Below, piece by piece: positions 44,436 to 56,950 of a stretch of DNA of 64,000 nucleotides. Under the pieces are notes generated by a model. It saw only the letters and a program-made list of their open reading frames with translations, was not told the origin of the DNA and did not search any database. The stretch spans positions 31,758,753 to 31,822,752 of the forward strand of contig NC_068349.1 in assembly GCF_014633365.1 (NCBI RefSeq), read 5' to 3'. This stretch comes from Diospyros lotus. Its lineage: Eukaryota > Streptophyta > Magnoliopsida > Ericales > Ebenaceae. The number at the start of each line of letters is the position of its first letter. Positions within the stretch are counted from its first letter, which is position 1. Position numbers and translations under genes: made by a program.

Positions 44436-47194
44436 GTTAGTGGTTGCATTCCTTTTAATTTTTTTTATCTGTATTTTTGTTTACTGCAATCAGTAAAGTT
44501 GATTTGATAATAGGAATGGCACAAAGAATTTTTGAGTTGATCACCTCTCCATCTCTCTCTTTCTAGTTTTCTTCTGTGCAAATGTTACAATATTAGTTGC
44601 CAAGTCTGCTATTTCATCCTTTTTTTTTTTTCTCTGGAGCGGTGAAATTTAAGTTATGATTCTTTTGCTGTTCCATTTCTAAGCGGTACATGCATATTGA
44701 AATTTGAATTACGATTCCTTTGTTGTTCCTTTTTATCGGTATATGCATATTCTTTGTACGTATTAGCAACTAGCGTGTCTAGAGATGGAAGTGTTGGTAA
44801 AATGACGAGTTTTCCTTTTATAACTTTGGTCGTGTGACAAAGGAGTTTTATATAGTGGTTGGCCTGATGTACATCGCCGAGGGATATTTTGGAAGCATCA
44901 CTACTGTAGCCACCCCCAGTTGGTGGGATTAAGCCTTGGTATTTTTTGTTGTTGTACTACTAATCCCCAGGCTTCAAGGACATATCCTATTCATAAAGAA
45001 AGGACTGTTATTTGCCTAACCAATTTTCATCTGACCATATGATAAAGTTGGCCTATCTTTTTGTAGCGAAGGACATTACAGTGATGCCTACTGGAGAAGG
45101 ACCCCGCCCCCAGGTTGGAATTCTGAAGGAACAGAGAGAACAGCGATCAAATTGAGCAGGGTGATACATATTTAATCTTGGAGATGATATTATGGCTTGT
45201 GGATGTTAAGGAGGCCCAGCAGTTAGAAAGCAGGCTATGGGGCTGAAATATCGAAGTCGATTGGACTTTAGGTTGTAAGTGGAGGTAGATATGAAGATGA
45301 TAAGAAGCAACAAATTCAAATAAAGACTCTTCCATTAGCTCCATTCAGTAATTGTATAGGCAATAGTATGAAATTTGACGTCATTGCTTTGTTTATTCAG
45401 ACCTGCTTTCGTAGGATTTTGAATAGTAGAAGAAAGGCCATTGGGTAGCAGCTGGAAAGGTTTTCGAGATAGCTAGCTTGCGAAGTTTAAAGTGCTGTAA
45501 TTATAAGTTAATTGTCCTAGGAATCTCTAGCCGACTCCACTTAGGAGAATTAGGGCTTGTACTTGTTATTGTCCTAGGAATTTCTGGATGACTTCCAAAA
45601 ACTAACTAAGAAAGGCCATATAACAGCATGTCTAGAGTTCTATAGGTGCTTTATAGTGAATAGTTTGTGTCTCAGGAAATATTCACCTGGGTGGTCATGT
45701 ATGGTGACTTATGAACAAATTAATATAGAAGATTAATTCTGCCTAGACTTGTTCACAATCATTTTAGAAATTAGGTTGGCCAATGTTTAGAAATCTTTCA
45801 TATCTAATTTCCAAGTTAATTATACTGAAATAGTTAGCTTTTGTTGGACTGCTCTTATTTCTAGTGCGATTGCATTCCCCAGCGTAGCTTGTTGGATATC
45901 CCATGTACTGGGAATCAATTTGTAAAGAATGTTCAGCTAATCTCAAGGAAACAGAGGGAACTGTTCTTTTTAGCTAGAATTCTGTTCATTTGGAATTGTG
46001 AATCTGGGGGTATCAAATTTCTTGCTAATTAGCAAGGAAAAAGGAAGGTCTTCACTCATTTTATTCATTATACAGACCATTCCTCTATAACAGTTAGATC
46101 AACCTCCCTAGTGCACAAGATCCCCTGCTTTGCGAGGGTTAGGAGTCTATTTTATTTATACGCCCCCCCCCGGGGCAAATATGCTTCTGCAACAAACTCG
46201 AACTCTCTTTGGTCACAAAGAGCAATATAACCATTGCTATCAGGGCTTGCCCTCAAAATATGGCATGGTGACAAAATTAATCCAGTCCAGGGATCACTTT
46301 GTATTTAATGTCCAACTAGATCTCAAGGAAATAGAGAGAGCAATTATTCAGCCTCCTTTTCAGTTACAAGGCTAGCCTTTTACTTCAATTCCATTTCTTT
46401 GGAAGAAATTGTTAATACGGGTGTTCCCATCAGAGTTCATGGTATTTGGCATGGGAAAAGGATGGTTTCCACTCATTCTGTCCAATATAGGTCCTCCCTT
46501 TTATACAGATGAATCAGCTCCTACACATTGAAATTAGTCATAATGGAAAAATCTAATTCAACCCAACAGATCTCATGGAATTTCTAGCCTCTTTTTAGTT
46601 ATAAGGCTAATTCTTTACTTTGAATTATGTTCATTTGATGGAAATTGTGAGTCCTAGTGTCCCCATCAAAGTTTGTGTCTTCATGATAGTTAGGAATGGT
46701 AGGGGCAGAGCGTGACATATGTCTTCGTGGGGACCAAGGAGTCAATGTACAACAAACAATTAGATGTATTTATATATATTAGCACAGGCTTAATCAAAAT
46801 ATTATGCTAGAGGCAATAAAAAACAAAAAATATATGCAGCTCTTTATTTTTACAAAACTATTACACTTATTTTTTTTCCTTGTGTAAGATATTAGGAATA
46901 AATAAATTCTAAAAGGATAGAAGTAAAGGGGGGGGGGTATATGAAAATTCTTGAAAGTAGGATGGTCATATCCCCCCCCCCCCAAAAAAAAAATAAAATA
47001 AAATAAATAAATAAAAATAAATAAAAAATGAGGCACTGCCTCTTAGGAAGGGAAAGGGAAGGCTTTTGTGTCATTTAGGTCCTTCCTCTTAGCACAAGTA
47101 AAAATAGTCCCAAACATCGAAATGAAGCATAGTGACGGAATGAAATTCAACCCGTGGACCACTTTCAAATGAATATACAAAAATGTTGATGATG
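44436..47194. other. Presumed intron, first part, with repeats
   Basis: T-rich intron-like sequence. 44880-44970 resembles the worn 3' end of an RTE LINE (ttggtgggattaagccttgg). 45067-45113 has an acceptor-like and donor-like pair around MPTGEGPRPQ, a possible optional exon. No gene is recognised. Confidence 0.4.
46928..46983. repeat. G10/C12 inverted repeat (hairpin)
   Basis: G10 followed by tatatga, then after about 28 bases tcatat and C12. The arms pair over about 16 bases. A (A)n/(TAAAA)n tract follows. Confidence 0.8.
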
Positions 47195-48355
47195 GGTTAA
47201 GTAGAGGGTAATTGAGCAAAAGTTATGGAGAGAAATCAAGTTATCTGAAAATCAATTTAGTTTTATGCTTGGTAGGTTAACAATGGAAGCTATTTGTTTA
47301 CTAAAACACTTAATAGGAATGACCGGGGATAAACAAAAAGAGCTGCATATGATTTTTGTCGGTTTGGAAAAAGCCTACGAGAGTCTCCCTGAAGAAGTCT
47401 TGTGGAGGGTGTTGGTGAAGAAAGGAGTTATAGATTGCCTAAATACAGGCTGTTAAGGGCGTGTATCATGAAGCTGAAATGTTGTTTAGGACTTGTCAAG
47501 AAGAGTTGAGGCTTCTCAACTTAAATTAAATTATATCTAGGATCTTTATGAGTCCTCACCTCTCTGCATACAATATTGTTTTGATGGATTAGTTAAAAGA
47601 GGTGTGGATAATGAACTTGAAGGGTGGAAAATGGTTTAAAAATGAGTAGGTCAAAAAGTGCGTGGGTGGAAGTGGAATGTCAGTTCAGCAGAAATAAAAG
47701 TGTGGATGATATTGTTTTGAAAGTTGGAAATCAAGTCATCCCTAAAAAGATCAACTTCGATATCTTAGATCAATTAATCAAAAAGAATAAGAGATTATGG
47801 AGGATGTTACTCGTAGAGTCAAAATATTGTTAAATAATGAAGCGTGCCCAGCATTTTATATGATTGTAAGACCCTTTCAAGTTAAGAGGGAAGTTTTATC
47901 AGTTGGTCATAACCTATTTTTGTCGTATGGCCAAGAATGTTTGGTTTGTTAAGCATTAACATGTGTAAAATATGATTGCAGTTGAGATGAGAATGTTATA
48001 GTGGATGTGTGACCATTCAAGGAAAGACAATAAGAAATGAGATCATACATAATAAAATTAGAATAGCACCTAATGAAGATAAGATGTAGTAGTCACAATT
48101 AAGATGGTTTTAGCATGTGAGAAGAAGACGGTAGAAGTACCTATGAAGCAAGTTGATGAAATGGAGGAAATTTCTAGCAAAAGTGGGTGGAAAAAAACCA
48201 AAGAAAAACTTCTTGAGAAACCTTTAGACATGATATAGAATATAATGGCTTTATAGAGGATATGACCAATGATAGAGATGCATGGAGGTCTAGAATTCAT
48301 GTAGCCCTACCTAGTGGGATTAAAGTTTTTGATTGTTGTCGTTTACATTATAAGG
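47195..48355 (+). pseudogene. RTE-type LINE remnant
   Basis: Frames give SENQFSFMLGRLTMEAICLL, then LHMIFVGLEKAYESLPEEVL (motif A, with the catalytic Asp of FIDLEKAYD now Gly), LKVGNQVIPKKINFDIL, and the RTE C-terminus (DMTNDRDAWRSRIHVA) followed by ttttgattgttgtcg. The middle of the RT, including the YADD box, is deleted and many stops occur. The endonuclease is missing, so it is 5' truncated, as usual for LINEs. Confidence 0.85.
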
Positions 48356-49514
48356 CTACCTTCTTACTTCAAATTTTGTTTCTTTGGAGGAAATTGCGAA
48401 TCTGGGTGTAACCATCAAACTTCTGATGACTAGCAAGGGAAAAGGATGGTATCCATTTATTTCATTCATTATATAGGTCCTTCTCCTAACATATTCAGAT
48501 TGGCCCTACACATGTTAGATTGGTGGAAGAACTAGGTCGTCCTCAACAATTAATTCAATCTTCTTTTCTTTCTTTTTTTTGGGAGGGGGGGGGGTGGATT
48601 ATAAAAAAAATAATTTGACTTGTATATGTAATAAATTAATAATAAGAGATGCTACCATGGTGTAGTTTAATATGGAGATACACAAAAATGCGAGATCTTG
48701 AGGAGGAGGATTTGTTCAGCATTTTTTTGTAGGTGTTGGTGATGGGGTGGTATTGAAGAGATAGTGATGGGATGTTTTTGTTTTTAATTAACAATGGCAT
48801 GCATATGTTGCGAATAGTTTTTCTTTTTTATCATGATTTTGCATGGTTGCTGTCCATGATAAGTTGGTGGAGTGGGGGCATATTTGTGTTTGTGCTGGCA
48901 TTACATTACATCATTTTTAGGGCACTTTTATTTGACCAGTAGTGGTATTCAAAGTCGATTATTTAGGTTGTGTTGAAACTCATGCTCCCTCACCCTGGCC
49001 CGCGCCTGCACCTGTACCTATATATGCATTGAGCTCTTTACATGTGCATATAATTGTCCTACAGTTCAATAGAAAATTTCTAGTTGGAGTACAATATAGC
49101 TATCCTTCCTTACATGGTAGTAGAAGGATTGATGTATGGCATATGTTGTCAAAATTGGTAAATGGACATGCATCAAACATATTTAACTTGGAGCATTTTT
49201 GGATGTTACTTGATTAATTCATGGATTATGATACTTGTTAAAATATATTCTATTAGTAGAGTTGCCAGCCTAGAAAAATAGGGCCAGTGGAACCCTCTAA
49301 GAATTGATGGTTAGATGATGCTTATAGGATTTCTGATTAGTAGTAGGAGAGAATTCTTGGTGTGTGTAGACCGTCTAGTGTTATTTTGTGCACACTACCT
49401 GAAAGGCTTGCCAACATAATTCCTTTGATAGTGGGCTCAAAAGTGTTACTTTCATGTTAAAGAAGCTGCATTAGAAAAAATACATCCATGCCTTAGCAGT
49501 TGCTAGTAGCTTAT

Positions 49515-49990
49515 GCTTGAATGCATTGGAAGATTTATCTGGTCAATTTTGGTTCAGATTTAGTTGTTAGCAGTCTCTACCTTAAGCCCCATTTTGTAAC
49601 AAGTTTGAGGTAGTTTGGATCAACCCTCACTGTAGCTGATTACAATCCTTGGTAAAGGGGTTATATAAAGTAAGTTATTACTAGTTCTTGAGCTTTAAGC
49701 CAACTTAAATAGGATTCGTCAAGATTACAACTAGTTGAATTTATATTTCTGTTCTAAAAATTTCTTTGCTGTATATAGCGGAATGATTATAGGGCAACAA
49801 GATGCCACTTTAAACTGATGAACCTCATATGGTCCTATATATATGGTAAAATTGAAAAAGGTACACTTCTAGTTCTGTTCTAACAATTCCATTATTGTTT
49901 ATAAAAGGATTGATCGTAGGGCAATAATATGCCGTTGTCAATTGATTGACCGATATGGTCCTATATATGGGGCCTAAACAAGCTTTATAC
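49515..49990 (+). repeat. Segmental duplication, left copy
   Basis: From gcttgaatgcattggaagat on, this stretch matches 56286 onward over at least 350 bp with scattered substitutions. Its second half holds two units of a roughly 120-bp tandem repeat (tagttctgttctaa, ggcaac/ggcaat, cctatatata) at about 49745 and 49870. Confidence 0.85.
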
Positions 49991-50641
49991 TGCAAATGCA
50001 AAGAAAGGAAATACATAATGAAGTCGTCCTAAGTGAAGCCATTAACACTCATGATGAAACTAAACCATTATTTGAGTTTGAGCCTAGTTTCCACAATTTT
50101 TCCAAAAAGCTTAGCATAGATCCATCCATATAGAAGGGTTTAGCAATTGAAGAGCAAATAACGTGATCTAGAATGTACTTCCTAGAGAGGTAGAATGCTT
50201 ACCAGTGAGAGGGCATTTGAGAGGAAGAACATCCAAGATTGCTTGAGCCTTGACCCTAACATCGACACCGTTTGAAATGTTGAGAACTGATGATTTGTGC
50301 CTCTCCCACTCACAGGTGAGCGGGAATTTGTTTATTTATTTCTATATATATAGATTTTTTTTTTTTAAAAAGGTGCAAGTTCGGTTAAGTGCCATGTATT
50401 GAGATGAATGGAAAGTACTTAAGTACACTTGGTATATGAGTGGACTCAAATACTTGATAGCTGAGATTTAGCCTTCTCATTCAACAATTCTAGATTTGGC
50501 CAATTTTTATTTTATTTTGTTTTTATTTAGCAAGTTTCTTGGTCAAATATGGAATTATTGGTTAACATGACAAAATCTTGGCCATCAGGCACCCATACAT
50601 CGGGTTTACGTAAGTATTTTCTCGAATGAATATAGATTCAC

Positions 50642-51245
50642 TGTTATTCAAGTTTTGCATTGAGTGGTTGGAAATTCTAGAAGGACTTGGTTATATTAGG
50701 CTAATATGCAGTAGTGGCAAATTAGGAAATAAAAGGCTAATTGTATGAAATTTTAAGTGAGGGGTAGATAGGGCGCATTTGTTCGGGTATTCTCTCATTG
50801 TAGCTCACGCCTCTTATGTCTATAAATAAGAGGCGTAGGGTAGTCTATCGAGGGCCTAATATTTTGATTGCACTCATTGATTGTGAGAGCTGTATTGCTA
50901 GAGAAAAGATAGAAGATATATCTTTGTAATCTTATAGTGAAGGTTCTCGGTTTTTTTAGTGAGGATTGTGGGGTGTGCGAGTGATTTCTATGTACTGATT
51001 CTTTCAAGATTATAGGGGACTGCTCTCTCTGTGAAGGCTGGATGTAGGACTGACTTCAATCGGTCTGAACCAGGATAAATCTCTGTGTATTGTGTGGTTT
51101 GATTGCTCTAACTCTATCCTTTGTCAATTCTTTAATTTTATGTTTATGTTGTATGGTTAAATAAGTGAGAGAGTGCTTACAGAGTGATCATATTTGTTGG
51201 TTTATTGGGTGAATTCTTAGATCAATAGTGCTCCCAATTGTAACA
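50642..51245 (+). repeat. 5' LTR of the copia element
   Basis: TGTTA...TAACA termini; TATA box near 50819; start-site region and poly(A) signal area follow. It is about 93% identical to the 3' LTR by eye. Confidence 0.95.
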
Positions 51246-51248
51246 AAT

Positions 51249-51260
51249 TGGTATCAGAGC
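51249..51260 (+). promoter_or_regulatory. PBS, initiator-Met tRNA
   Basis: TGGTATCAGAGC, an exact 12-base match to the standard plant site, three bases after the LTR. Confidence 0.95.
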
Positions 51261-51317
51261 TGGGTCTCTCATCAAGAACCTTCAAGATTCGGTAGAATTT
51301 GACACATACTCACAAGA

Positions 51318-54300
51318 ATGACTTTTATAGTCTCTACCGCAAGGTATGATGTTGAGAAATTCGATGGCCAAAATGATTTTGGCCTCTGGAAAATGAAGAT
51401 GAGGGCCTTATTGGGAAACCTAGGTCTGGACGAAGCCTTAGAGGCTGAAAAGAAAATACCCGAGACTCTCTCTGAAGAGCATAAAAAAGAAATCTGTGAA
51501 AGGAGAAAGGAAATCAACCAGAAAGCATTTAACACACTAATTCTTAGCCTTGGAGACATAGTATTGTGGGAGGTGTCAAAGATGACAACCGCAGAAGACC
51601 TTTGGAATAGGCTAGAAACCCTCTATATGACTAAAACTCTTTCTACCCGATTATATTTGAAAACAAAGTTCTTTTCATTCAAGATGGTTGAGAGTCAAAA
51701 GTTACAAGATCACATTGATAGTTTTAATAAACTATGTTTAAATCTTGAAAATATTGATATTAAGTATGATGATGAGGATAAGGTATTAGTCTTATTGCAC
51801 TCACTTCCAAAATCATATGAGACTTTTGTTGACATCCTAAAGCATGGTAGAGATAAATTGGCTTTAGATGATGTTATAGGGGCTTTGAATTCTAAGGAAT
51901 TACAACATAAAGTAGAGGCTAAAAAGACTGCTGGAGATGTACTAGCAGTGAAATTTAGGACAGAAAAGAGAGAGACTAGACATAAAAATAGGTCTCGATC
52001 AAAGTCTAGAAGTGTCAAGAAAGTGATTAAGTGCTTCCATTGCCATGAGGAAGGGCATATAAAGCAGAACTGTCCAAATAGGAAGAAAGAGTATCATGAT
52101 AAATCTAGTCCAGAATTTTCAAACTCCATTTGTGACTATGATAGTGCTGATGCACTAGTAGTGTCTAGTAAGGATGAAAAGTATGTGTGGGTGCTTGATT
52201 TGGGGTGTTCATTTCATATGACTCCTCACAAAGAATGGTTGCTAGACTATAAGGAAATTGGTGGAGGTAGAGTCTTTCTAGGAAACAACCATGAGTGTGG
52301 AATAGTGGGAATTGGAAATATTAGACTTAGGATGCATGATGGATTAGTTAAAATTTTAACTAATGTTAGGTATGTTCCTGATTTAAAAAGGAACTTAATA
52401 TCATATGGAGAATTAGATAAAAATGGCTACTCCTATAAGGGAGACAGTGGAATGCTTAAGGTATTGAGAGGGTCCCTAGTGTGCATGAAGGCTGTCCTTA
52501 AGAATGGCATTTATGTGCTGCAGGCATCCACATTAAGTGGTGATGCAGCCTTAGGAGAAGCCAACTATAGTGATCAGTCTAGTCTATGGCAGTTTAGGAT
52601 GGCCCATATAAGTGATCAAGGCCTTAAGGAGTTGTCTAATCAAGGAATCTGAAGTGCTGGAAAATTTACAGCATTAGACAAGTGTGAAACCTGCATTCTA
52701 GGAAAGTCTATTAAAGTCAAATTCCCTAAGAAAGCCACCCACTCATCTCAAGCCCCATTGGATTATATCCATTCAGATTTATGGGGCCCTAGTCAATCCT
52801 TGACACACGGAGGAGCAAGATATTTCTTATCCATAATAGATGATTTCTCTAGGTTGGTTTGGGTTTTTGTTTTAAAATCAAAAGAGCAAACTTTTGAGGT
52901 ATTTAAAACTTGAAAAATCATGATAGAAAATCAAATGGGTAAGAAAATAAAGATAATTAGAAGAGATAATGGGCTAGAATATTGTAATAAAGATTTCTCC
53001 CTTATGTGTAGTGAAAATGGCATAGTGAGACACCTAACAGCCCCTGGAAACCCTAGGCAAAATGGCTTGGCCGAGAGGGTGAATAGAACCCTCTTAGAGA
53101 GGGTGAGATGCATGTTGATTCATGCTAGGCTATCTAAATCCTTTTGGGGAGAAGCTGTAACTACAGCTGTATATTTGGTTAATAGGTCCCCCCGGCAGCT
53201 ATAGGCTTTAAAACACCTTATGTGGAAAGGTCATAAACCAAGCCTTGATCACATAAAGGTGTTTGGATGTATTGCCTTTGCTCATGTAAAGAAAGGCAAG
53301 TTAGAACTTAGGGCCAAACGTTGCCTATTTATAGGCTATCCTATGGGGGTGAGGGGTTACAAACTTTAGTGTTTGGAAGAAGATATGCCAAAGACTATTA
53401 TAAGTAGGGATGTAATCTTTCAGGAAAACTTTTTCTTGAAAAATGATCTGATAGAGGATGAAAAGGGAAAGGCAAAAGAAGCTGTTCAGAAACAGCTTGA
53501 TTATAATATTTCAAGTGGCAATCATGATGCTGTAAGAGTTGGTTATGAGGCAACAAGTGACAGTCATGATACTGCCAGCAGCAGTTATGATGCTGCAAGT
53601 GACAGCCGAGACTTGGATGCAGCCAGCTGCTTATGATAGTCCTATGGACTTAGCAGCAGGCCAGCATAGTGCTGGTGCATGTTCCTCTAGTTTAGATAAC
53701 TTTCAGCAATCAGACATTTATGATTCCTGTAGTTATGATTAAAACCAGCACACTGACAGTGCTGGTTCTTCAAGTTCAGGTAGCAGCCCTAGTTTAAATA
53801 GGTATAATGTAGCTAGAGATAGGCAAAGGAGAGTAGTGAGACCTCCATCAAGGTTTGGATACTCAGATCTAGTAGCATATGCACTTACAAGTGCATTAGA
53901 GGTAGTTGGAGATGAGCCTCTTTTTTATGAAGAGACTGTTAGTTCCAAAAATTCAAATAAATGGCTTGCAGCCATGGAATTTGAAATGGAATCTCTAAGA
54001 AAAAATAAAACTTGGACCCTTGTCGATAAACCCTTAGGTAAAAGGGTGGTAGGCTGCAAATGGTTGTATAAGATCAAGGAAGGAGCAGGAAATGAATCAA
54101 AACTTAGGTACAAGGCTAGGTTAGTAGCAAGAGGATTCACTCAAATGGAAGGCGTGGATTTTAATGAAGTATTCTCCCCTGTGGTGAGACACACTTCTAT
54201 AAGGATTTTACTTCCTATGACTGCCCATTTAGATCTAATCCCAGAGCAGATGGATGTGACCACTGCTTTCCTCCATGGCGAATTAGAAGAAGATATTCTA

Positions 54301-55489
54301 ATGGATCAGCCAAGAGTTTTTGAAGTTGGGGAAAAGGAGAAACAAGTTTGCTTGTTGTAAAAGTCCTTACATGGACTTAAGCAATTCCCTAGACAGTGGT
54401 ACAAGAAATTTGACACATTCATGTTGTGTCAAGGGTTCAAGAGGAGTAATTTTGATAGCTGTGTATATTTTAGGCATGTTTCTTCTAAGATTTCCATATA
54501 TCTCCTCTATGTAGATGACATGTTGATTAGCAGCTAATCACATGTGGAGATCCAAAGTTTAAAGCTGAAATTAAATTCAGTCTTTGAAATGAAGGAACTA
54601 GGAGAGGCTAGGAAGATCTTAGGTATTGAAATATCTAGAAATAGACAGCTTAGGAAGGTCCAGCTATCTCAAAAGTCCTATCTCGAGAAGCTCATTAGAA
54701 AGTTTCATATGTTTGAGGCAAAGGAAGTCAATGTTCCCTTTGCTCAGCATTTTAAGTAGTTCCACAATCAATCACCAAGTGATGAAGAGAGCATGAGAGA
54801 GATGAAGAAAATTCCCTACTCCGGTGCTGTAGGTAGTTTTATGTACTGTATGGTGTGTACAAGGCCAGATTTAGCCCATGCTATGAATGTAGTTAGCAGG
54901 TTTATGGCTAATGTGGGAAAAGACTATTGGACAATTGTTAAGATGATATTTAGGTACTTAAAAGGGACAATCAATATGGCTCTAGTTTATGGTGGAGCTA
55001 GTTTAGATGTAGAGCCTAATATTCTAGGATTCACTGATGCTGATTATGCAGCGGATATAGATAAGAGGAGATCCTCTACATGATATGTATTTAAGTTATG
55101 GAATTCAACAATTAGCTGAAAAACCAATTTATAATCTGTAATGGCTCTCTCTACCACTGAGGTTGAGTATATAACAGTTACTAAAGTTATAAAAGAAGCC
55201 TTATGGTTGAAGGGTATAGTAAGTGAACTCCTAGGGAAAAATATTAAGGCTAGTCTAATGTGTGATAGCCAAAGTGCTATTCACTTAGCTAAGAATCAAG
55301 CTCACCGTGAGAGAACTAAGCATATTGATGTGAGGTAGCATTTTATTAGGGAGATACTTGAAAGAAAGGAAGTAGACCTAATAAAGGTGGCTGGTGAGGA
55401 TAATGCAGCTGATATATTCGCTAAGGCAGTGCCTATGGCAAAATTACACCATTGTTTAAGACTCTTGCAGGTTCTATTATGTAAATGAT
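51318..55489 (+). pseudogene. copia gag-pol polyprotein, decayed
   Basis: The first 444 codons (51318-52652) are open: gag with the zinc knuckle CFHCHEEGHIKQNC (C-X2-C-X4-H-X4-C), then protease VWVLDLGCSFHMTP, where D-S-G has become D-L-G, then the pre-integrase SLWQFRMAH, where the usual His is Gln. After the TGA at 52650 come integrase (HSDLWGP, RDNGLEY, NGLAERVNRTLLE; D, D and E kept), a Ser/Asp-rich linker with a frameshift near 53540-53640, RT (KARLVARGFTQMEGVDFNEV, YVDDMLI at 54508 intact) and RNase H (FTDADYAAD, STTEVEY, CDSQSAIHLA). At least ten stops break the frame (near 52914, 53204, 53370, 53742, 54360, 54539, 54759, 55083, 55338). Domain order PR-INT-RT-RH defines Ty1/copia. Confidence 0.95.
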
Positions 55490-55570
55490 CAGTTTTATGC
55501 AGGTCTAGATGATGAGCAGCTTGATGAAGGCAGGCTTCAGGCAGAAACTCAAACCAAAATGGTGGAGAAT

Positions 55571-56172
55571 TGTTATTCAAGTTTTGCATTGACTGGCTGG
55601 AAATTCTAGAAGGACTGGGTTATATTAGGCTAATATGTGGCAGTGGCAAATTAGGAAATAAAAGGCTAATTGTATGAAAATTTAAGTGAGGGGTAGATAG
55701 GGCATTTGTCCGGGTATTCTCTCATTGTAACTCACACCTCTTATGTCTATAAATAAGAGGCATAGTATAGTCTATCGAGGGCCTGATATTTTGATCACAC
55801 TCATTGATTGTGAGAGCTGTATTGCTAGAGAAAAGATAGAAGATATATCTTCATAATCTTGCAGTGAGGGTTCTCGGTTTTTTCAGTGAGGATTGTGGGG
55901 TGTGCGAGTGATTTCTATGTACTGATTCCTTTAAAATTATAGTGGACTGCCCTCTCTGTGAAGGCTGGATGTAGGACTGACTTCAATTAGTCTGAACCAG
56001 GTTAAATCTCTGTATATTGTGTGGTTTGATTGCTCTAACTCTATCCTTTGTCAATTCTTTAATTTTCTGTTTATGTTGTATGGTTAAATCGGTGAGAGAG
56101 TGCTTAAAAAGTGATCATATTTGTTGGTTTATTGGGTGAATTCTTAGACCGGCAGTGCTCCCAATTGTAACA
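55571..56172 (+). repeat. 3' LTR of the copia element
   Basis: Directly follows the polypurine tract aaatggtggagaat. It ends TTGTAACA before the TTCAC duplication. Confidence 0.95.
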
Positions 56173-56285
56173 TTCACCAAACTTCCACTTTTAGGTGCTT
56201 TTTGATTAGAATAGAGTTCATGGCTCCCCTATATGCAGACATGAGTTTAGGAGCAGCAACATGGGTTTAGTAGCCTGTCTTAGAT

Positions 56286-56950
56286 GCTTGAATGCATTGG
56301 AAGATTTATCTGGTCAATTTTGGTTCAGAATTAATTGTTAGCAGTCTTTACCTTAAGCTCAATGTTGTCACAAGTTTGAGGCAGTTCAGATCAACCCTTC
56401 GCTGCAGCAGATTACAATCTGATAAAAGGGGTTGTAGAAATTAGGTTCTTACTAGTTATTGAGCTTTAAGCCAACTTAAATAGGAATTGCCAAGATTACA
56501 ACAGTTGAATTTGTAGTTCTGTTCTAAGGATTTTCTTTGCTGTTTATAGAGGATGATCATAGGGCAACTATATTTTACTTTAAACTGATCAACCTCTTAT
56601 GGTCCTATATATATGTTAAAATTGAAAAAGATACATTTATAATTCTGTTCTAAGAAATCTCGATGCTGTTTATGGAGGAGTGATCACATGGCACTTTAAA
56701 CTGATTGACCTCATTAGGTCAATATATATATTGTAACATCTGTTGTTCTTTTATAAGAATTTCTTTTCTGTTCGTGGAGGAGTGATCATAGTCTGACAAT
56801 TTGCCACTTAAAATTTGCCGACCTCATTATGGTCCTAAATATATAAAAACATTTGTTAGTTATGTTCTAAGAATTTCTTTGCTGTTCATGGAGGGGAGTG
56901 ATCACAGGGCTACAATTTGCCATTTAAACTGATTGACCTCATATGGACCT
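56286..56950 (+). repeat. Segmental duplication, right copy, with 120-bp minisatellite
   Basis: Matches 49515 onward. Subtracting the copia element and its duplicated TTCAC, the copies are about 1.24 kb apart, so this is a tandem direct duplication. From about 56510 a unit (ttctgttctaag.atttcttt, gctgttta.ggaggagtgatca, actgattgacctca, ggtcctatatata) repeats about four times, against two in the left copy. Confidence 0.8.

Larger units (their letters stand above)
45965..48505 (+). repeat. Dispersed direct repeat, about 150-bp unit, up to five copies
   Basis: The unit reads aaggctan.cttcttacttc, attttgtttctttgga, gaaattgtgaatc, gggtgt, ccatcaaagtt, aagggaaaaggatggt and tccactcattttattcatta, then ggtccttcctct. 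Copies or parts lie at about 45970-46110, 46365-46510, 46605-46680, 47030-47095 and 48350-48500. The RTE LINE lies between the last two. Confidence 0.65.
50642..56172 (+). mobile_element. Complete Ty1/copia retrotransposon, 5531 bp
   Basis: 5' LTR 50642-51245 (604 bp), PBS 51249-51260, decayed gag-pol, polypurine tract 55557-55570, 3' LTR 55571-56172 (602 bp). Both LTRs run TGTTATTC to TTGTAACA, and the 5-bp target duplication TTCAC (50637-50641 and 56173-56177) is perfect. By hand count the LTRs differ at about 40 positions plus one 2-bp indel, some 6-7%, so the insertion is old, in the million-year range for usual plant rates. Each LTR has a TATA box (tctataaataag). It lies in one unit of a tandem segmental duplication. 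Confidence 0.95.

Noticed and set aside
45067..45137. Possible exon MPTGEGPRPQ... between acceptor-like and donor-like sites
   Set aside because: Only about 23 codons and no family match; kept as a note in the intron entry.
48942..49217. 91-codon frame
   Set aside because: No domain, and it lies in transposon-rich intron-like DNA.
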